From Nephrocerus scutellatus (taxonomy: Eukaryota > Arthropoda > Insecta > Diptera > Pipunculidae): a stretch of DNA of 64,000 nucleotides. This document shows, in pieces, positions 40,894 to 51,894 of the stretch (positions are counted from its first letter, which is position 1; each line of letters begins with the position of its first letter). The notes below the pieces were generated by a model. That model did not search any database. It had not been told where the DNA came from and saw nothing but the letters and a program-made list of their open reading frames with translations. The DNA is taken from the NCBI GenBank assembly GCA_947095585.1, contig OX352761.1, forward strand, positions 59,388,832 through 59,452,831, given 5' to 3'. Made by a program: the position numbers and the translations under genes.

Positions 40894-40990
40894 ATATATT
40901 TGTTTTGTTGTTGATTCCCTTTCTTGGATTTACCATTCTCGATGAGATGTCATGTGTTGCGATGTGCCGCTATTTAAAGACTAATGTCGT

Positions 40991-41270
40991 TTTTTTTGTT
41001 GTTTTAGAATTCTGAGCTCGAGCTCATATTTTTTTTTATCGAAAAACGAACACGAAAGCTTTACATTTTTTTGTTGCATGTGTTGTTGTTGTAGTTAATG
41101 AAAAGAGGGGCAAATCTCCGAAAATATCAAGATCTGTTTGAGGGGAAATCCGATCTATCGTAGATTGTTTGACAATCAATCTGCGTCAGATTTTTTTTTA
41201 AAAAAATAAAAAAAAAAACCACGATGTAAGATTTGTCTGATTCGCTGATGTCAAAAGCATCGCGGGGACT
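40991..41270. other. AT-rich gap with poly-T/A runs
   Basis: No coding signal. Contains 'cgaaaaacgaacacgaa' (41042-41058), the reverse complement of the 3' terminus of J1b, without further J1 similarity. Confidence 0.4.
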
Positions 41271-42905
41271 TTCAGAGCAGGAACCTCTTTGCGCATGTGA
41301 GCTAGGTGTCCTAGCCACCGGTGCCTACCGAGCTTAATTCTCTTCACGATGTCGACATCGCGGTAACGCTTGTAGATCTCATAATTATAGAGTCTCCGGA
41401 ATCGTCCTTCATCACATACGAGGCCAACAATTCTCCGTAAGACTTCTCTCGAACGCGGCTAAGAGGTCAGAATGCTTTTTGCTAAGCACCCAAGTCTCGG
41501 ATCCATATGTAAGTACTGGTATGACCATTGCCTTATATACCAGCAGCTTGGATGTTATGGTTAAGTTCCTGGATTTGAAAAGTCTTTACATACTATAGTA
41601 GGCTTTGTTGGATTCAAGCAACCATGCGCGTATTTCTGATTCCATGCTGTTATTGGCTGCTACAGTTGACCCGAGATAGTTAAAGGATTGCACTACTTAT
41701 TCGCGTTCCACTATTTTAATCGCGGGACCAATGTTGGATCTTCTAGTCACAGACGTGGCCACCATGTTCTTTGTTTTGCTCTCATTTATGTGCAGCCCCA
41801 GATTTTATGCCGCCTGCTCGATCTGGATTAAAACTTCCTGTACCGCTCTTTGGTTTCTACCAACGATGTCAATATCGTCTGCGTAGGCTCGTATCTGAAT
41901 GGACTTACAGAGGATTGTACCTCTCGCCGTTACGTCGGAGTTTCGGATCACTTTCTTCAATGCCAGGTTGAAGAGGACGCAGGCCAATCCATCCCATTGT
42001 CGTAGCCTGCTATAGATGTTGAATGGGCTTGATAGTGATCCGAATATTTTTACTTGGCTTATAACATTGGTCATGGTCAACCTACAGGGTCGTGTCAGTT
42101 TATTTGGGATGCCGAATTCTCTCATGGCTTTATAAAGTTCTACTCTGGCTATGCTATTATAGGCGGCTTTAAAGTCTATAAAAAGATGGTGTAGTGAGTT
42201 TGGAAACTCTAGACGTTTTTCCATCACCTGTATAAGGGTGTAAATCTGATCAGTTGTTGATTTGCCTGGGATGAAGCAATACTGGTATGGACCAATGATG
42301 ACTTTAGCGTATGGGGCTATCCTGTCTTGAAGGATAGAGGAGAAATAGCACGGTACTCAACAACGTTATACCACGATTATTGCTGCATTTTGTGATATCT
42401 CCCTTCTTATGTATGGGGCAAAGGATGCCTCTTCGCCAGTCTTCTGGCATAACTTCTTCTTGCCATACTTGCACTATTATTTCATGAATTGCTTGGTGTA
42501 ATGTGGGGCCTCCTATTTTTATCAGTTCCCCTGGGATCCCATCAGATCCCGGGGCCTTATTATTTTGAGCCGATTTATCGTTCTGCTAACTTCATCTATG
42601 CTTGGTGGCGGCAGCATAGTATGATCTTCGGTCATTGGTGGAGCCTCCGATTCCTCAGTTAAATGCCCATTTAGCAACTTATGAAAGTGATCTTCTCAGC
42701 GCTCTTAGATGCCTTTAAGATCGGTGATATTACCCTCTTTGTTTTTGCAGCATGTGCAACGCGGTGTAAATTGCGTCATACCGCATATGCTTTGGATAAA
42801 CTTCCGCGCCTGCTGCGGTCTTCGCTCTCTGTACTGTTCTGGTTCACGGACGAGATTCTTCTTCCGGACTGCTTTTTTCGCCGGCGAACTGTTATTCCAT
42901 TGACG
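41271..42905 (-). pseudogene. RTE-like LINE, RT region remnant
   Basis: Minus-strand RT of the type common in insect RTE-like elements. 42900-42600: a linker with KNKEGNI, RREDHFHKLLNG and PPPSIDEVSRTIN. Then PEDWRRGILCPIHKKGDITK, QYCFIPGKSTTDQIYTLIQV, HLFIDFKAAYNSIARVELYK (FDF-type block), SRLRQWDGLACVLFNLALKK (RQGD expected; here RQWD) and QIRAYADDIDIVGRN (catalytic YADD). The tail FNYLGSTV, VLTYGSETWVLSKKH reaches about 41330. Multiple frame breaks. The endonuclease is missing. Exact clade uncertain. Confidence 0.75.
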
Positions 42906-42964
42906 GAGATGAAGTTAAGAGCAGAGAGTTAAGAGCGGTTTCTCAAACGGGAAACGGAACAATT

Positions 42965-44157
42965 TTGGATTCGCGAGCAAAAAACATCGATTTAAATTTA
43001 TCTACACATTATGTGAAAACGAATGTCTTTTTGAGGATACTTAGGTGTGTTGCGACTGCACTGAACCGAAATATTCCAATTCTAGCTGTCATCGACGGGG
43101 GAAGTCAGCACACTTACGTACGCCAAAGTGTTGCAAACAAACTAAACTTAAAAGCAATTGGGACGGTCGATTTGTCAGTAATTCCATTCGGTAGTTTATT
43201 AAAGTTAAACTCCGTTTGAAAAGTTCTTTAAATCTCGGTGTGCTTATATCAGTTGAGGCCGTCGTAGTGCCGGAAATCTGCGTGGACGTATTAGAAGTTC
43301 CAGAGAGCGATTGTCCACTCTTTGAAGGCATGAGGTTGTCAGATGTTCGCCCAACACATATGGAGGAAGAAGAGGGGTTAAGTCTTCTCATCGGATCTGA
43401 TTTTTACTGGTCTGTCATTACTGGAAATCAGCGTCATCTGACCAAACGAGCTATAGAGACAGTATTTGGATGGGCCTTACAGGGTGTCGATGTCTCCGTA
43501 AGTAATAGTCTCCTTGCATCTAATGAAAACTCTTGTTGTACTTCCAGCAGTCTTCCTGGTTTAACAGCAATAAAAGTAGATCCTTCTCAGCTCTGGTCGC
43601 TCAAAGCTATTGGTATAAAGAGTAATGAAGAAGAAAATCAAGAGCTGACGGACAGCCTTACCGAGAAATGTAACACCCGAGTAGGCTCAAGGTACATCGC
43701 AAGCTTGCCCTGGAAAAGGGTTCATATCCAAAATGACAACAAGGGACAGGCGTTGCAGCGCTTACTCTCACTGTTTCGACGTTTGTCAAGAGAACCAGCA
43801 AGACTTTTGGAGTACGACGCTGCTATTAGGCAATTAATTAACGACGGCGTTGCAGAACAATTTGATTTCAATTGCAATAGCCCGCGGGTGTTTTATATGC
43901 CGTATCGACCTGTTTATAAAGAAGGAAGTACCACAAAATTACGTGTGGTATTCGACGCGTCATCGCAAAGTGATGGAACCGGCTCTCTGAACGATCATCT
44001 ACTGAATTTTCGCCTAGGCCTCATAGGTATTGTGGCAGACATCGAAAAGGCCTTCCTTCAAATCTCTTTAAAAACGGAAGATCGTGACAGCCATCGTTTC
44101 CTATGGTTTGAATCAACGTTCAGGTCAGTCACCGATTGCCGAGTTCCGGATGACTAG
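42965..44157 (+). pseudogene. BEL2 protease and RT N-terminal part
   Basis: 42965-43219: NIPILAVIDGGSQHTYVRQS, a retropepsin-like start where D-S/T-G is D-G-G, and VANKLNLKAIGTVDLSVIPF. A stop at 43219. 43230-44157: LSLLIGSDFYWSVITGNQRH, TVFGWALQG (BEL DUF1758 end), RRLSREPARLLEYDAAIRQL, FYMPYRPVYKEGSTTKLRVV, FDASSQSDGTGSLNDHLLNF and VADIEKAFLQISLKTEDRDS (catalytic Asp). About 13 residues are deleted after SLNDH compared with other BELs. Frame lost near 44130. Confidence 0.82.
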
Positions 44158-45165
44158 AGTTACGTTTGGGGTAAATTGCAGTCCCTTTCTATTATGTGCG
44201 ACTATCAAACATCATCTTAAGCATGAGGAAGTATATTTAGCTGAAACCTGCTGTGTACTGAAATACAGCATATACATGGATGATTTAGTCATTAGCGTAG
44301 ATGGCGAAGATGAAGGAAGATGAAGGAAGAAGAATTTGCAACGAAGCAGTCACCGTCCTGAAAGAAGCATTGATGACCCTTCATAAATGGAACTCGAACA
44401 ACAGCAAGGTACGAGAGGCGATGAGCACCATCAGTACGCCTCACAAGCAAAAAGTATTGGGGCTATATTGGTTCATACATAGCGACGAGTTCCTATGGAT
44501 TCGTTTGATGCAATGCTTGTTTCCAGTTTAACAAAAGGGACCAAACGCAACGTGCTCTAAACTATCGCAAGGATCTTTGACCCAATAGATATTCTTGGTT
44601 CTTCTATTATCAAACTAAAGATTCTTTTCCAGAATTTATGGATAAAGAAGATATCGTGGGATAAAGTTCTTACTGGTGACTCTTTGACTGAGTGGAACGA
44701 ATGTGTTAGTAGTATTCTGGAACTGAGAGACATGAGCATTCCAAGAGGAGTGCTTTCATTACCTTCACGAAGAGGAATTATGGAAATCCACATCTTTGCG
44801 GACGATAGTACGAAGGCCTATGTGCCAAAAATCGAGTGGCTCCTTTGAATTCCGATGGCAGCAGTGAACTGATCCTACCCAAATTGGAACTTACGGCTGC
44901 TGAACTTGGAGCTGCTCGGCTTCATTCGTATTTGCAAGGGGCTTTGAAGTTATCCTCCGCCAAATATAGCATGTGGACGGATTCTAAGATAGTCCTGAGT
45001 TGGATCCAAGGCAACGTGCAACGCTGGAAGCCCTATGTTCAGAACAGGGTCGACGAGATCAGAAGGCTGACGAAAATTTCTCAGTGGAATCATTGCAAGG
45101 GTAAAGCCTTACGAGAGGGATTAGCGGTAATGCTCTTCGTAAATCTTCACTCTGGGCTCACTGAG
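44084..45165 (+). pseudogene. BEL2 RT C-terminal part and RNase H
   Basis: 44130-44323: RMTRVTFGVNCSPFLLCATI and KYSIYMDDLVISVDG (catalytic YMDD). Then a small duplication (GAAGATGAAGGAA twice near 44308-44330) shifts frame. 44330-44530: EAVTVLKEALMTLHKWNSNN. 44540-44830: LWIKKISWDKVLT, IHIFADDSTKAYV. 44836-45100: SELILPKLELTAAELGAARL (RNase H), SMWTDSKIVLSWIQG, WKPYVQNRVDEIRR, then LRKSSLWAH out of frame to about 45165, where gypsy-2 begins. Confidence 0.82.
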
Positions 45166-45184
45166 AACGATAACAGCATTTGGA

Positions 45185-46297
45185 ATTTTCAAAATCACCA
45201 ACATCGATGAAAAGAAAAATTTATTACTACACTACATGGGTAATGAAACGCACGACATAATATCCGATAAATTGGCTCCGCTAAAACCAAATGCAAAAAC
45301 ATACGACGAAATAGTTAAAATATTGGGTAATTATTACAAACCAGAACCACTAGAAATTGTGGAAAACTTTAGATATCATCTACGCAAACAACATGATGGA
45401 GAAACAGTTAGTGAATTTGTTAATGCATTACGTAAATTGGCAATTACATGCAAGTTTGGTAATTACTTGGATACAGCTTTACGAAACCAGGTGGTGTTTG
45501 GCCTGCGATCATCGAAAATTCAGAACAGACTGCTGGAATACAAGGAACTAACATTACAAAAGGCTATCGACACAGAAACAGCAATGGAAGTTTCTGCTAA
45601 AGGGGGTGCGGAAATACATATACAAAAAAAAACCCATAAAAATTAAAATTTTTCTTGTAAATTTCCTAATCGGGGATACACACACACACACACTGCGTGC
45701 TCGTTTTGTGGCAAAATCATCCACCAAGTGACGCAGCGACAGCCAACACCGCTGCTCACAAAGCACAGAGCTCAGACTTTGCCGTGATCTGATGCGATAT
45801 AGCGATATCCCCCCCCCCCCCCGACCGCGAGGTCCAAGGGGCCTCAAATTTTAATAGAAAGTATTGTCACCGGAAATACACATGTGTGCATTTCAATAAA
45901 ATCGGGCTATGGGAAGTGGGTTAAAAATTGATCGCAAGATTCCATGACACACAAACAAACAAACCCACAAACCCACGGGCAAGTGAAGTTAATATAGAGA
46001 ATTTAAAAAGTTGGAGCAACAAAATGTATTACATATGCTTGAAGATAAAAAGTACCAAAATTACACAAAATATTCAGGTAATCTTACATGTCCAATAACA
46101 AAAATATTACAGATAAAAAAAAACCGTGTTACCGTTGTGGTGATAATATACACTTAGCAAATAAATGCAAATATATTAATACAATATGTAATTTCTGTAA
46201 TATTAAAGGTCATTTAGGAAAAGTTTGTTCTAAAACTAAAGCAAAAGTTAACATTTCCAATAAAAAAAATATAAAAACCAGAAACAAATTTTATTGA
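45185..46297 (+). pseudogene. gypsy-2 gag with two zinc knuckles, split by X-element
   Basis: Capsid part (45236-45630): MGNETHDIISDKLAPLKPNA, YDEIVKILGNYYKPEP, VENFRYHLRKQHDGETVSEF and LRNQVVFGLRSSKIQNRLLE, classic Mag/Ty3 gag. It is cut in an A-run at 45625-45631 and resumes after 46009 with LEQQNVLHM. Nucleocapsid (46088-46297): CYRCGDNIHLANKC and CNFCNIKGHLGKVC, two perfect CCHC knuckles, followed by a basic tail. Without the X-element the gag would be almost continuous. Confidence 0.83.
45631..46009 (-). repeat. X-element inserted in gypsy-2 gag
   Basis: Read on the minus strand: TAAATTCTCTATATTAACTT end, 'tgcccgtgggtttgtggg', 'cacttcccatagcccg', acacatgtgt palindrome, 'ggcccc', then an internal part with a C14 run (about 45810-45824) and a (CA)n, and the end TTACAAGAAAAATTTTAATT + TTTATGGGT. 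Both sides abut A-runs of the target gag. Confidence 0.78.
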
Positions 46298-47270
46298 TGT
46301 TAGAGAAGTTTGCAATATTGTTAAAGTTAACGATAGAAATAAAATTTGGGTAAATTTAAAAGTAAATGAAAATTATATAAAATTTGAAATTGATAGTGGA
46401 TCACCTGTATCTATAATTTCTTTAAATACTAAATTACAATATTTCAACAACATAAAGTTTATTAAGTTTTTGCAATATAAAAATAAATATTTTCGGGTTT
46501 TTGAACGTCGAAGTATCATACAATAACACTATTTCTAAATTAAAATTATACGGGGTACACACGGGTAGACAGCCTTTGTTAGATCGAGAATGGTTACGTC
46601 ATTTACAATTTAATTGGAATAAAATATTAAATGAAAGTTTTTCAAATATTATTCATATTGATAATTGTACAACAACTACACAACAAAAATTACAAGAATT
46701 GAGAATTAAATACGAAAATGTTTTTAAAACAAATACAATTGGTAAAATAGCAAATATGCAAGCTCATACGTTTAAAAGAAAATACAATACCAGTCTTCAT
46801 GAAAGCTAGAACTGTACCATTTGCAAATTGAAATTGAAATTGAAAAATTGAAACTATACTTCAAGGCATATCAGGTGTTACGGTATTCTTACACGATATC
46901 AAAACTACTGGCGAAAACGATGAAGGACATTTACAAAGATAAGAAGAAGTTCTAAATAGATTGAACAAATACAATATGAAAGTAAACATTAATTGTGAAT
47001 TTATGCAAGAAAACAAACAATACTGTGGTTATATAATTAACAAAAATGGGGTACAGAAAATGCAAACCAAAATAGATGCAATACAAAATATGGCAGTTCC
47101 GAAAAATAAAGACCAAGTACGTGCAATGGTTGGTTTAATAAATTACTATGGTAGATTTTTTAAAAACCTAAGTACTATAATTTATCCAATTAATAATCTT
47201 TTAAAAAAAGATACGAAATTTATTTGGGATAAAAATTGTGAAAATGCATTCAAAAAATTAAAGAATTAAC
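46290..47270 (+). pseudogene. gypsy-2 protease and RT remnant
   Basis: Protease: YIKFEIDSGSPVSIISLNTK with the intact D-S-G (about 46375-46430). Then KLKLYGVHTGRQPLLDREWL and the RT start QELRIKYENVFKTNTIGKIA. The RT core is deleted: KARTVPFAN jumps to ILQGISGVTVFLHDIKTTGE, where the FLDD catalytic motif reads FLHD. The connection follows: NEFGYIINKNG-like CGYIINKNGVQKMQTKIDAI and MVGLINYYGRFFKNLSTIIY. Dead by deletion, catalytic loss and frame breaks. Confidence 0.8.
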
Positions 47271-47274
47271 ACAA

Positions 47275-47875
47275 TCACCTACAATATTGGCACATTACGA
47301 TTCAAATTTACCATTACTATTAGCTACAGATGCTTCACCATATGGAGTGGGAGCAGTCTTAAGTCACAAATACCCTGATGGTGTTGAATACAGTACGCTT
47401 CACAAACATTATCAGAAACACAGAAACGATATAGCCAACTTGATATGGAAGAAATTTTATCAATACATTTTTGGTAGAAAGTTTACACTCATTTGCGACA
47501 ATAAACAAGTTTTACAATTTTTGTCACCGAAAAAAGGTTGACCAACTATGGCTACATTACGAATGCAACATTATGCAATATTTCTTGCAGGTTTCAATTA
47601 TGATATCATATACAAAGATACAAAATCATATGCTAATGCTGATGCAATGTCACGTCTACCAACAAAAACATGTGAAAATCTATTAGATGAATCGGATGCT
47701 ATGGAAATTAACCAAATTGAAACATTACCAATTACGGTACAAGAATTAGCCAATGCAACTGTAAGATATGAAAATTTTAAAATTTTGATACAAGGATTAA
47801 TTAAAGGAGAAAATATACATTCAAAACATAGATTTGGAATGAAAGAATTGGCTCGAATGTACTGTTGGTGGTAAG
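47275..47875 (+). pseudogene. gypsy-2 RNase H and linker to integrase
   Basis: 47287-47541: LLLATDASPYGVGAVLSHKY (first Asp), YIFGRKFTLICDNKQVLQFL (third Asp region). The segment between is deleted after YSTLHKHYQK. 47548-47874: MATLRMQHYAIFLAGFNYDI, SYANADAMSRLPTK (ADALSR end of RNase H), then an Ile/Glu-rich linker to a damaged zinc-binding region near 47900. Confidence 0.78.
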
Positions 47876-47879
47876 GAAT

Positions 47880-49011
47880 GAACCATGATATAGAACATAT
47901 AGTAAAAAATTAAAAAATTGCCCAATATATAAATCGAATCCAACAAAAGTACCATTACATCTATGGGAAAAAGCAACTAAACCATTCCAAAGAGTACATG
48001 TTGACTTTGCTGGACCATTTTAATGTAAATATAATTTGATTTATATAGATGCATACTCGGAATGGCTAGAGGTAAAAATACTAAATGATATTACCACAGA
48101 TACAACAATAAACAAATGTAGAGAAATTTTTAGTACATTCGGAATTCCAGAAATTTTAGTAAGTGATCATGGGGTACAATTTACGTCGCGCGAATTCCAA
48201 TTTTTTTAAAAAACAATGGTATAAAACATAAAATGGGTGCACCATACCATCCAAGTACAAATGGACAAGCCGAAAGATACGTTCAAACTATTAAAAATAA
48301 ATTACGATCATTGAAATGCAATAAAACACAATTGAATGCAGAATTATGCAATATACTATTAACATATAGAAAAACTCCACATCCATCGACTGGAAAATCA
48401 CCATCACAATTAGTTTTTCAAAGACAGATTAGATCACGAATAGATTTAATGATACCTACGACTGCAAATGAAAATCATAAATTTATAGAAAATTCTACGA
48501 GAAATTTATTAATTGGGGATAAGGTAGCTTGTCGCGAATATTTGAATAAATATATAAAATGGAGATTTGGTACAATTACAAAAAGAATTGGATTATTAAA
48601 TTACGAAATGCAATTAGATGGTCATAGAAAATGGCAACGTCATATCGATCAGTTAAGGGTTGTTGGTTCCGATGTGCGCGGAGAGATCAGTGATAATGTG
48701 ACTTACGATATTTATGATGATACTTCCACATCCAATACCGATAATAAGCGAAATGATTTAAATCCATATAAAATAAATTATAACCCTAATGTAAATCATA
48801 CAAATGCTACCGAGTTTAATAAGACTATTACAAATGAAAGAATTTAAATACCAAGTAGTATAAATGAAAATATTGTATTAGAGTCAGAAAACGTAAATAT
48901 GGAAAATAATACTGTTCCGGGATCTAACACCACAAATGTAAAATATGAAGATAATCCTATACGTAGATCCAAGAGAATTATTAGAAAGCCAAATAGATTA
49001 AATTTATAAAA
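47880..49011 (+). pseudogene. gypsy-2 integrase
   Basis: KATKPFQRVHVDFAGPF (first Asp of DDE), a stop, LIYIDAYSEWLEVKILNDIT, FGIPEILVSDHGVQFTSREF (second Asp), a stop, then from 48233 MGAPYHPSTNGQAERYVQTI (third catalytic Glu in QAERYVQT), LTYRKTPHPSTGKSPSQLVF, GDKVACREYLN and a C-terminal tail to RRSKRIIRKPNRLNL at 49009. The 48233-48847 frame is open. The DDE triad is recognisable but split by two stops. Confidence 0.8.
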
Positions 49012-49053
49012 TGTACATGAACAATATGAATTATTAATTACTGAGGGGAGAGT

Positions 49054-49226
49054 TGTTATATCCACTGAAATATATATCACTTAATCTAGTAATTTCCTAG
49101 TTTACTTTTCTAAGCTGTCATATTTTCAGTATAAATATATAGGTATTACTTCCTCTTGTCAGTTCGAATAAAGAAAACACTCGTACAAATCATCAGACTA
49201 AGTCTTTTTCTTGTTTTACAATTACA
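49054..49226 (+). repeat. gypsy-2 3' LTR
   Basis: Begins TGTTATATCC right after a polypurine tract (TGAGGGGAGAG, 49042-49052) and ends near ..TTTTACAATTACA, where BEL2 integrase sequence resumes. Contains AATAAA near 49169. No 5' partner in the window, so the length (173 bases) is inferred. Confidence 0.65.
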
Positions 49227-50350
49227 CCGGCAATTACGACGGCTATAACAGATATAGTTCCTGGAACCGTTTACTCCGAGTTACAGCGTTCATTTATCGC
49301 TTTGTCCGAAACACTAAAGAAAGGCTAAGATCGTCTAGGATCAAATCCGAGTTCGAAGTCCCAATTCCGCCTTTGTCAGCTGCAGAAATCCAAAATGAAG
49401 AAAACCATTGGTTTCGGTATGTCCAAAAACATTATTTTTTTTAATGAAATTTGCCTATTGCAGAAGGGCCGAGTTTTAATGAAGTCTTCAAAGATTTGCG
49501 AGTTATCTCCCTTCTTAGACAAGGGTGTCATGAGGTTAGGCGGTCGTCTGCAGTCATCAAATGAAGTGATGGATGCAAAACACCCGATTATCATCCCAGC
49601 AAAGTCACACATTGTCAGTATTATCGTTGAGGACTACCATCAAAGAGTACTTCAGGCTGGAGTCAACATTGTGCTGGCACAATTACGGAAGCATTTCTGG
49701 ATTGTGAAGGAGCGGCAGTTGGAGCTAACGAGGAGTTTATCGAATGATCATTTTTTGATGGCTCTTAGGCGGTTCATTGGCAGACGTGGGGTGCCTACTA
49801 GGATATTGTCAGACAACGCTCGCGTTTTTCGGAGAGCTGCTATTGAGTTGCGTAGTACTGACTCTCTTTAGGACGAAGAAGTCATCCAGGGATTCCTGTC
49901 ACTAAGAAAGATAAAGTGGAATTTCACACTTGAACGTGCGCCATGGTGGGGTGGTTTCTGGGAGAGACTGATCCGAACAATGAAAAATTTGATGAAAGTA
50001 ACAATCGGCAAGGCAAAACTTAATTTTGAACAGTTAAGACCAATCATCGTCGAGACAGAAGAAATTGTCAATAGCCGTCCTCTTACATATGTGAGCGCAG
50101 ATCCAATGGACCTATCCCCCCTGACGCCTTCAAGTGTTCTTTTTGAGTCGCGAAGTGTACCTATAGATTTATCGCCCAAAGAGCCTGACGCAGAGATCCT
50201 TCGAAATGTCTGGAAGCAGCGGATGAGATACGCTACTAAGCTAAAAAATCGATGGCGGCCGAATAAATCCACGGTCCAGCTAAAAGAGGGTGATGACGGC
50301 CGATTCAACTACTTTATCCTCTGGAACTTCATCTGCGCCCGGCCGATGAT
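49227..50350 (+). pseudogene. BEL2 integrase with internal deletion
   Basis: 49227-49440: DGYNRYSSWNRLLRVTAFIY, RFVRNTKERL (BEL connector), SAAEIQNEENHWFRYVQKHY. 49440-49871: ELSPFLDKGVMRLGGRLQSS (BEL signature), HPIIIPAKSHIVSIIVEDYH, NIVLAQLRKHFWIVKERQ, then a jump to DHFLMALRRFIGRRGVPTRI and LSDNARVFRRA. The zinc CxxC and the first catalytic Asp are thus deleted. After a stop, 49872-50340: FTLERAPWWGGFWERLIRTM (catalytic Glu), NSRPLTYVS, RNVWKQRMRYATKLKNRWRP. Dead. Confidence 0.82.
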
Positions 50351-50573
50351 GTTAAAAATTAAGTTATAAGCTGACTGCTCATGACTAATGTGTCGATCTC
50401 TTTCTTACATTTGCCATGTATTCTATATGCTTACACTAGTATCATGTTTGTTCAGTTGCGATTCTCCTTTACTACGGTCGACATCATTCTTTGTAATCAT
50501 TCGCATTGTAATAGTAATAAATATATGAATACAATCGGACTTTGTTTAATTAATAACGGTCTTTTTTACAACC
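50351..50573 (+). repeat. probable BEL2 3' LTR
   Basis: Starts TGTTAAAAATTAAG within the end of the integrase frame, as in many env-less BELs, and ends near TCTTTTTTACA. Contains a TTCAGTTGCG initiator-like site (about 50454) and an AATAAA at 50517-50522. No second copy in the window to confirm the borders. Confidence 0.5.
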
Positions 50574-51066
50574 AGCTCAGCGGTCCAGGGTTCGCAAAAA
50601 CTTTTTTTGTTTGTTTGTAAATACTATTTGAATTGAATATTATACATATACATATTGTTAAACATAACACATAAATTAATTGAAATATAAGTGAAATACT
50701 TTTCTTGCACATAAAATATTTTACTCTAGAATAAGCACCCTGTAGGCTAAGAACAATTGTAACGGGCTTTGCTTCAATAGTACTGCACCGACAATTACGT
50801 AGCAACACTCATGGCAATACACAGTGTGAATTACATATTTACACAAGTGTGTTCCCACCGAGTTACAAAGTAAAATCATACATAATTATAATTACTAACA
50901 AGAACTATGTACTACAACAACAACACGGCCATTGGGTTCAGCATGCGGACAACGGAAAACATACATCACACACACGGTATACGCATGCCGCACGCACAAA
51001 CAGGGACAATGTACACACACGGAAGATTACTATACGCATGCTGGACCAAATGAACCGTTAGTTCAA
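50574..51066. other. AT-rich stretch upstream of hairpin locus, nothing recognised
   Basis: No coding similarity. Contains short alternating purine-pyrimidine runs (acacacac, 50966-51020; 'acgcatgc' near 50980 and 51034). It could be upstream promoter or U3 sequence for the transcription start proposed near 51093. Confidence 0.4.
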
Positions 51067-51067
51067 G

Positions 51068-51093
51068 TATAAAAGGAGGCTGCTGATCGCTCA
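51068..51093 (+). promoter_or_regulatory. candidate core promoter (TATA box and initiator)
   Basis: TATAAAAGG at 51068-51076, then CTCAACAGG with TCA at 51091-51093 about 25 bases downstream, a plausible start site. A consensus 5' splice site, CTG|GTAAGA, is at 51131-51139. Together with the downstream AATAAA cluster this suggests a transcription unit, or an LTR R region. Inference only. Confidence 0.5.
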
Positions 51094-51136
51094 ACAGGGA
51101 GTCGTTCGTGAACCGTCGCAGGGTGCACCACTGGTA

Positions 51137-51810
51137 AGACTCATAATTCTTTGATTATTCTTAGTTTATTTTTATTCTTAAGTTATATATTCCCCCCACC
51201 TGCGGTAAGGGGTTGTGAGTCTATTATCATAGTCTATATATAGCATATAACTTCCCCCCACTCGTGGTAAGGGGTTATATGCTATTATCAGTATTCACTA
51301 GCAAAGGTTCTACACAGTTTGCAACTTCCCCCCACCCGTGGTAAAGGGTTGCAAACTATTGTTATTTCGCTCATAGGGGGCAGAGATTTTATCTCTCCAT
51401 TTCTGGTTTGGTCAGCTACGTTTTCTAGCTTGCATACGGGTTGCAACGTCCCCCCACCCGTGGTAAGGGGTTGCAATTCCACATTTAGCTATTGCGCTCA
51501 TAGGGGGCAGAGATTTTATCTCTCCAGTTCGGATTTGGATAGATATTTTACTTACAAGAACATTAGCCCAGACATATCTTACAGCTTCCCCCCACCCGCG
51601 GTAAGGGGTTGTAAGATATTACATTACATTACATATAGCTCACAGCTTAACAAACCCCCCCCCCCCTCCACCCGCGGTAAGGGGTTGGGAGTCTTTTATA
51701 ATAGTATATATATAGCATATAGCTTCCCCCCACCCGTGGTAAGGGGTTATATGCTATTATCGTTATTTATTTGCAAACTATTGTCAGAGGTGGCAGAGAT
51801 TTTATCTCTC
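51137..51810 (+). repeat. array of about ten hairpins of two classes
   Basis: Class H1, seven units (cores near 51192, 51254, 51328, 51450, 51587, 51655, 51726): a constant core with CCCC/GGGG and CCAC/GTGG pairs and TAA between, flanked by self-complementary arms that differ from unit to unit. Examples: ATAGCATATAAC/GTTATATGCTAT (51240-51285), AGTTTGCAAC/GTTGCAAACT (51316-51357), ATATCTTACA/TGTAAGATAT (51574-51619), ATAGCATATA/TATATGCTAT (51712-51757). Unit 6 has lost its arms and holds a 14-C run. Class H2, three units (51382-51396, 51509-51523, 51795-51809): AGAGAT-TTT-ATCTCT preceded by GGGGGC or GGC. Longer duplications link units 1-2 with 6-7 and 3+H2 with 4+H2. Confidence 0.85.
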
Positions 51811-51894
51811 CATGTCTAACTTGGTTAGTTATACTTAGTGGTACGACTCACACACCTACGAATGCACCTTACGATGTCGGGACGTCGACTCCCC

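Larger units (their letters stand above)
39405..40990 (-). mobile_element. Copia-type retrotransposon remnant
   Basis: Minus-strand Copia pieces: zinc-knuckle/linker region (about 40900-40990, GKSKKGNQQQNK), GAG-pre-integrase (40893-40615), integrase start (40673-40455), RNase H (40200-40075, then 39850-39590). Deletions remove most of integrase and RT. Two insertions interrupt it: an X fragment (40203-40445) and a J2 tail (39890-40045). Confidence 0.75.
45170..49226 (+). mobile_element. gypsy-2: Mag-like Ty3/gypsy element nested in BEL2
   Basis: AT-rich Ty3/gypsy element with domain order gag, CCHC, protease, RT, RNase H, integrase and 3' LTR (49054-49226). The 5' LTR is missing: gag follows BEL2 RNase H directly. 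Removing it brings BEL2 RNase H/connector next to integrase. An X-element (45631-46009) is inserted in gag. Confidence 0.82.
42930..50573 (+). mobile_element. BEL/Pao element BEL2, interrupted by gypsy-2
   Basis: 5'-truncated BEL element on the plus strand: protease (42965-43230), RT (43300-44520), RNase H (44540-45165), interruption by gypsy-2 (45170-49226), integrase (49227-50360) and a probable 3' LTR (50351-50573). Gag and 5' LTR are absent. All domains carry frameshifts or deletions. It is a different lineage from BEL1 by sequence. Confidence 0.82.

Noticed and set aside
41042..41058. 17-base match to the J1b 3' terminus suggesting a fourth J1 copy
   Set aside because: Similarity ends at once on the side where J1 3' UTR should continue; likely a chance or simple-sequence match.
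45236..45551. Alternative plus-strand frame overlapping gypsy-2 gag (45357-45551)
   Set aside because: Shadow frame; the gag frame carries the conserved capsid blocks.
51137..51810. CRISPR-like look of evenly repeated cores
   Set aside because: The window is eukaryotic, spacing is irregular, the segments between cores are not unique spacers but complementary arms, and no cas genes exist.
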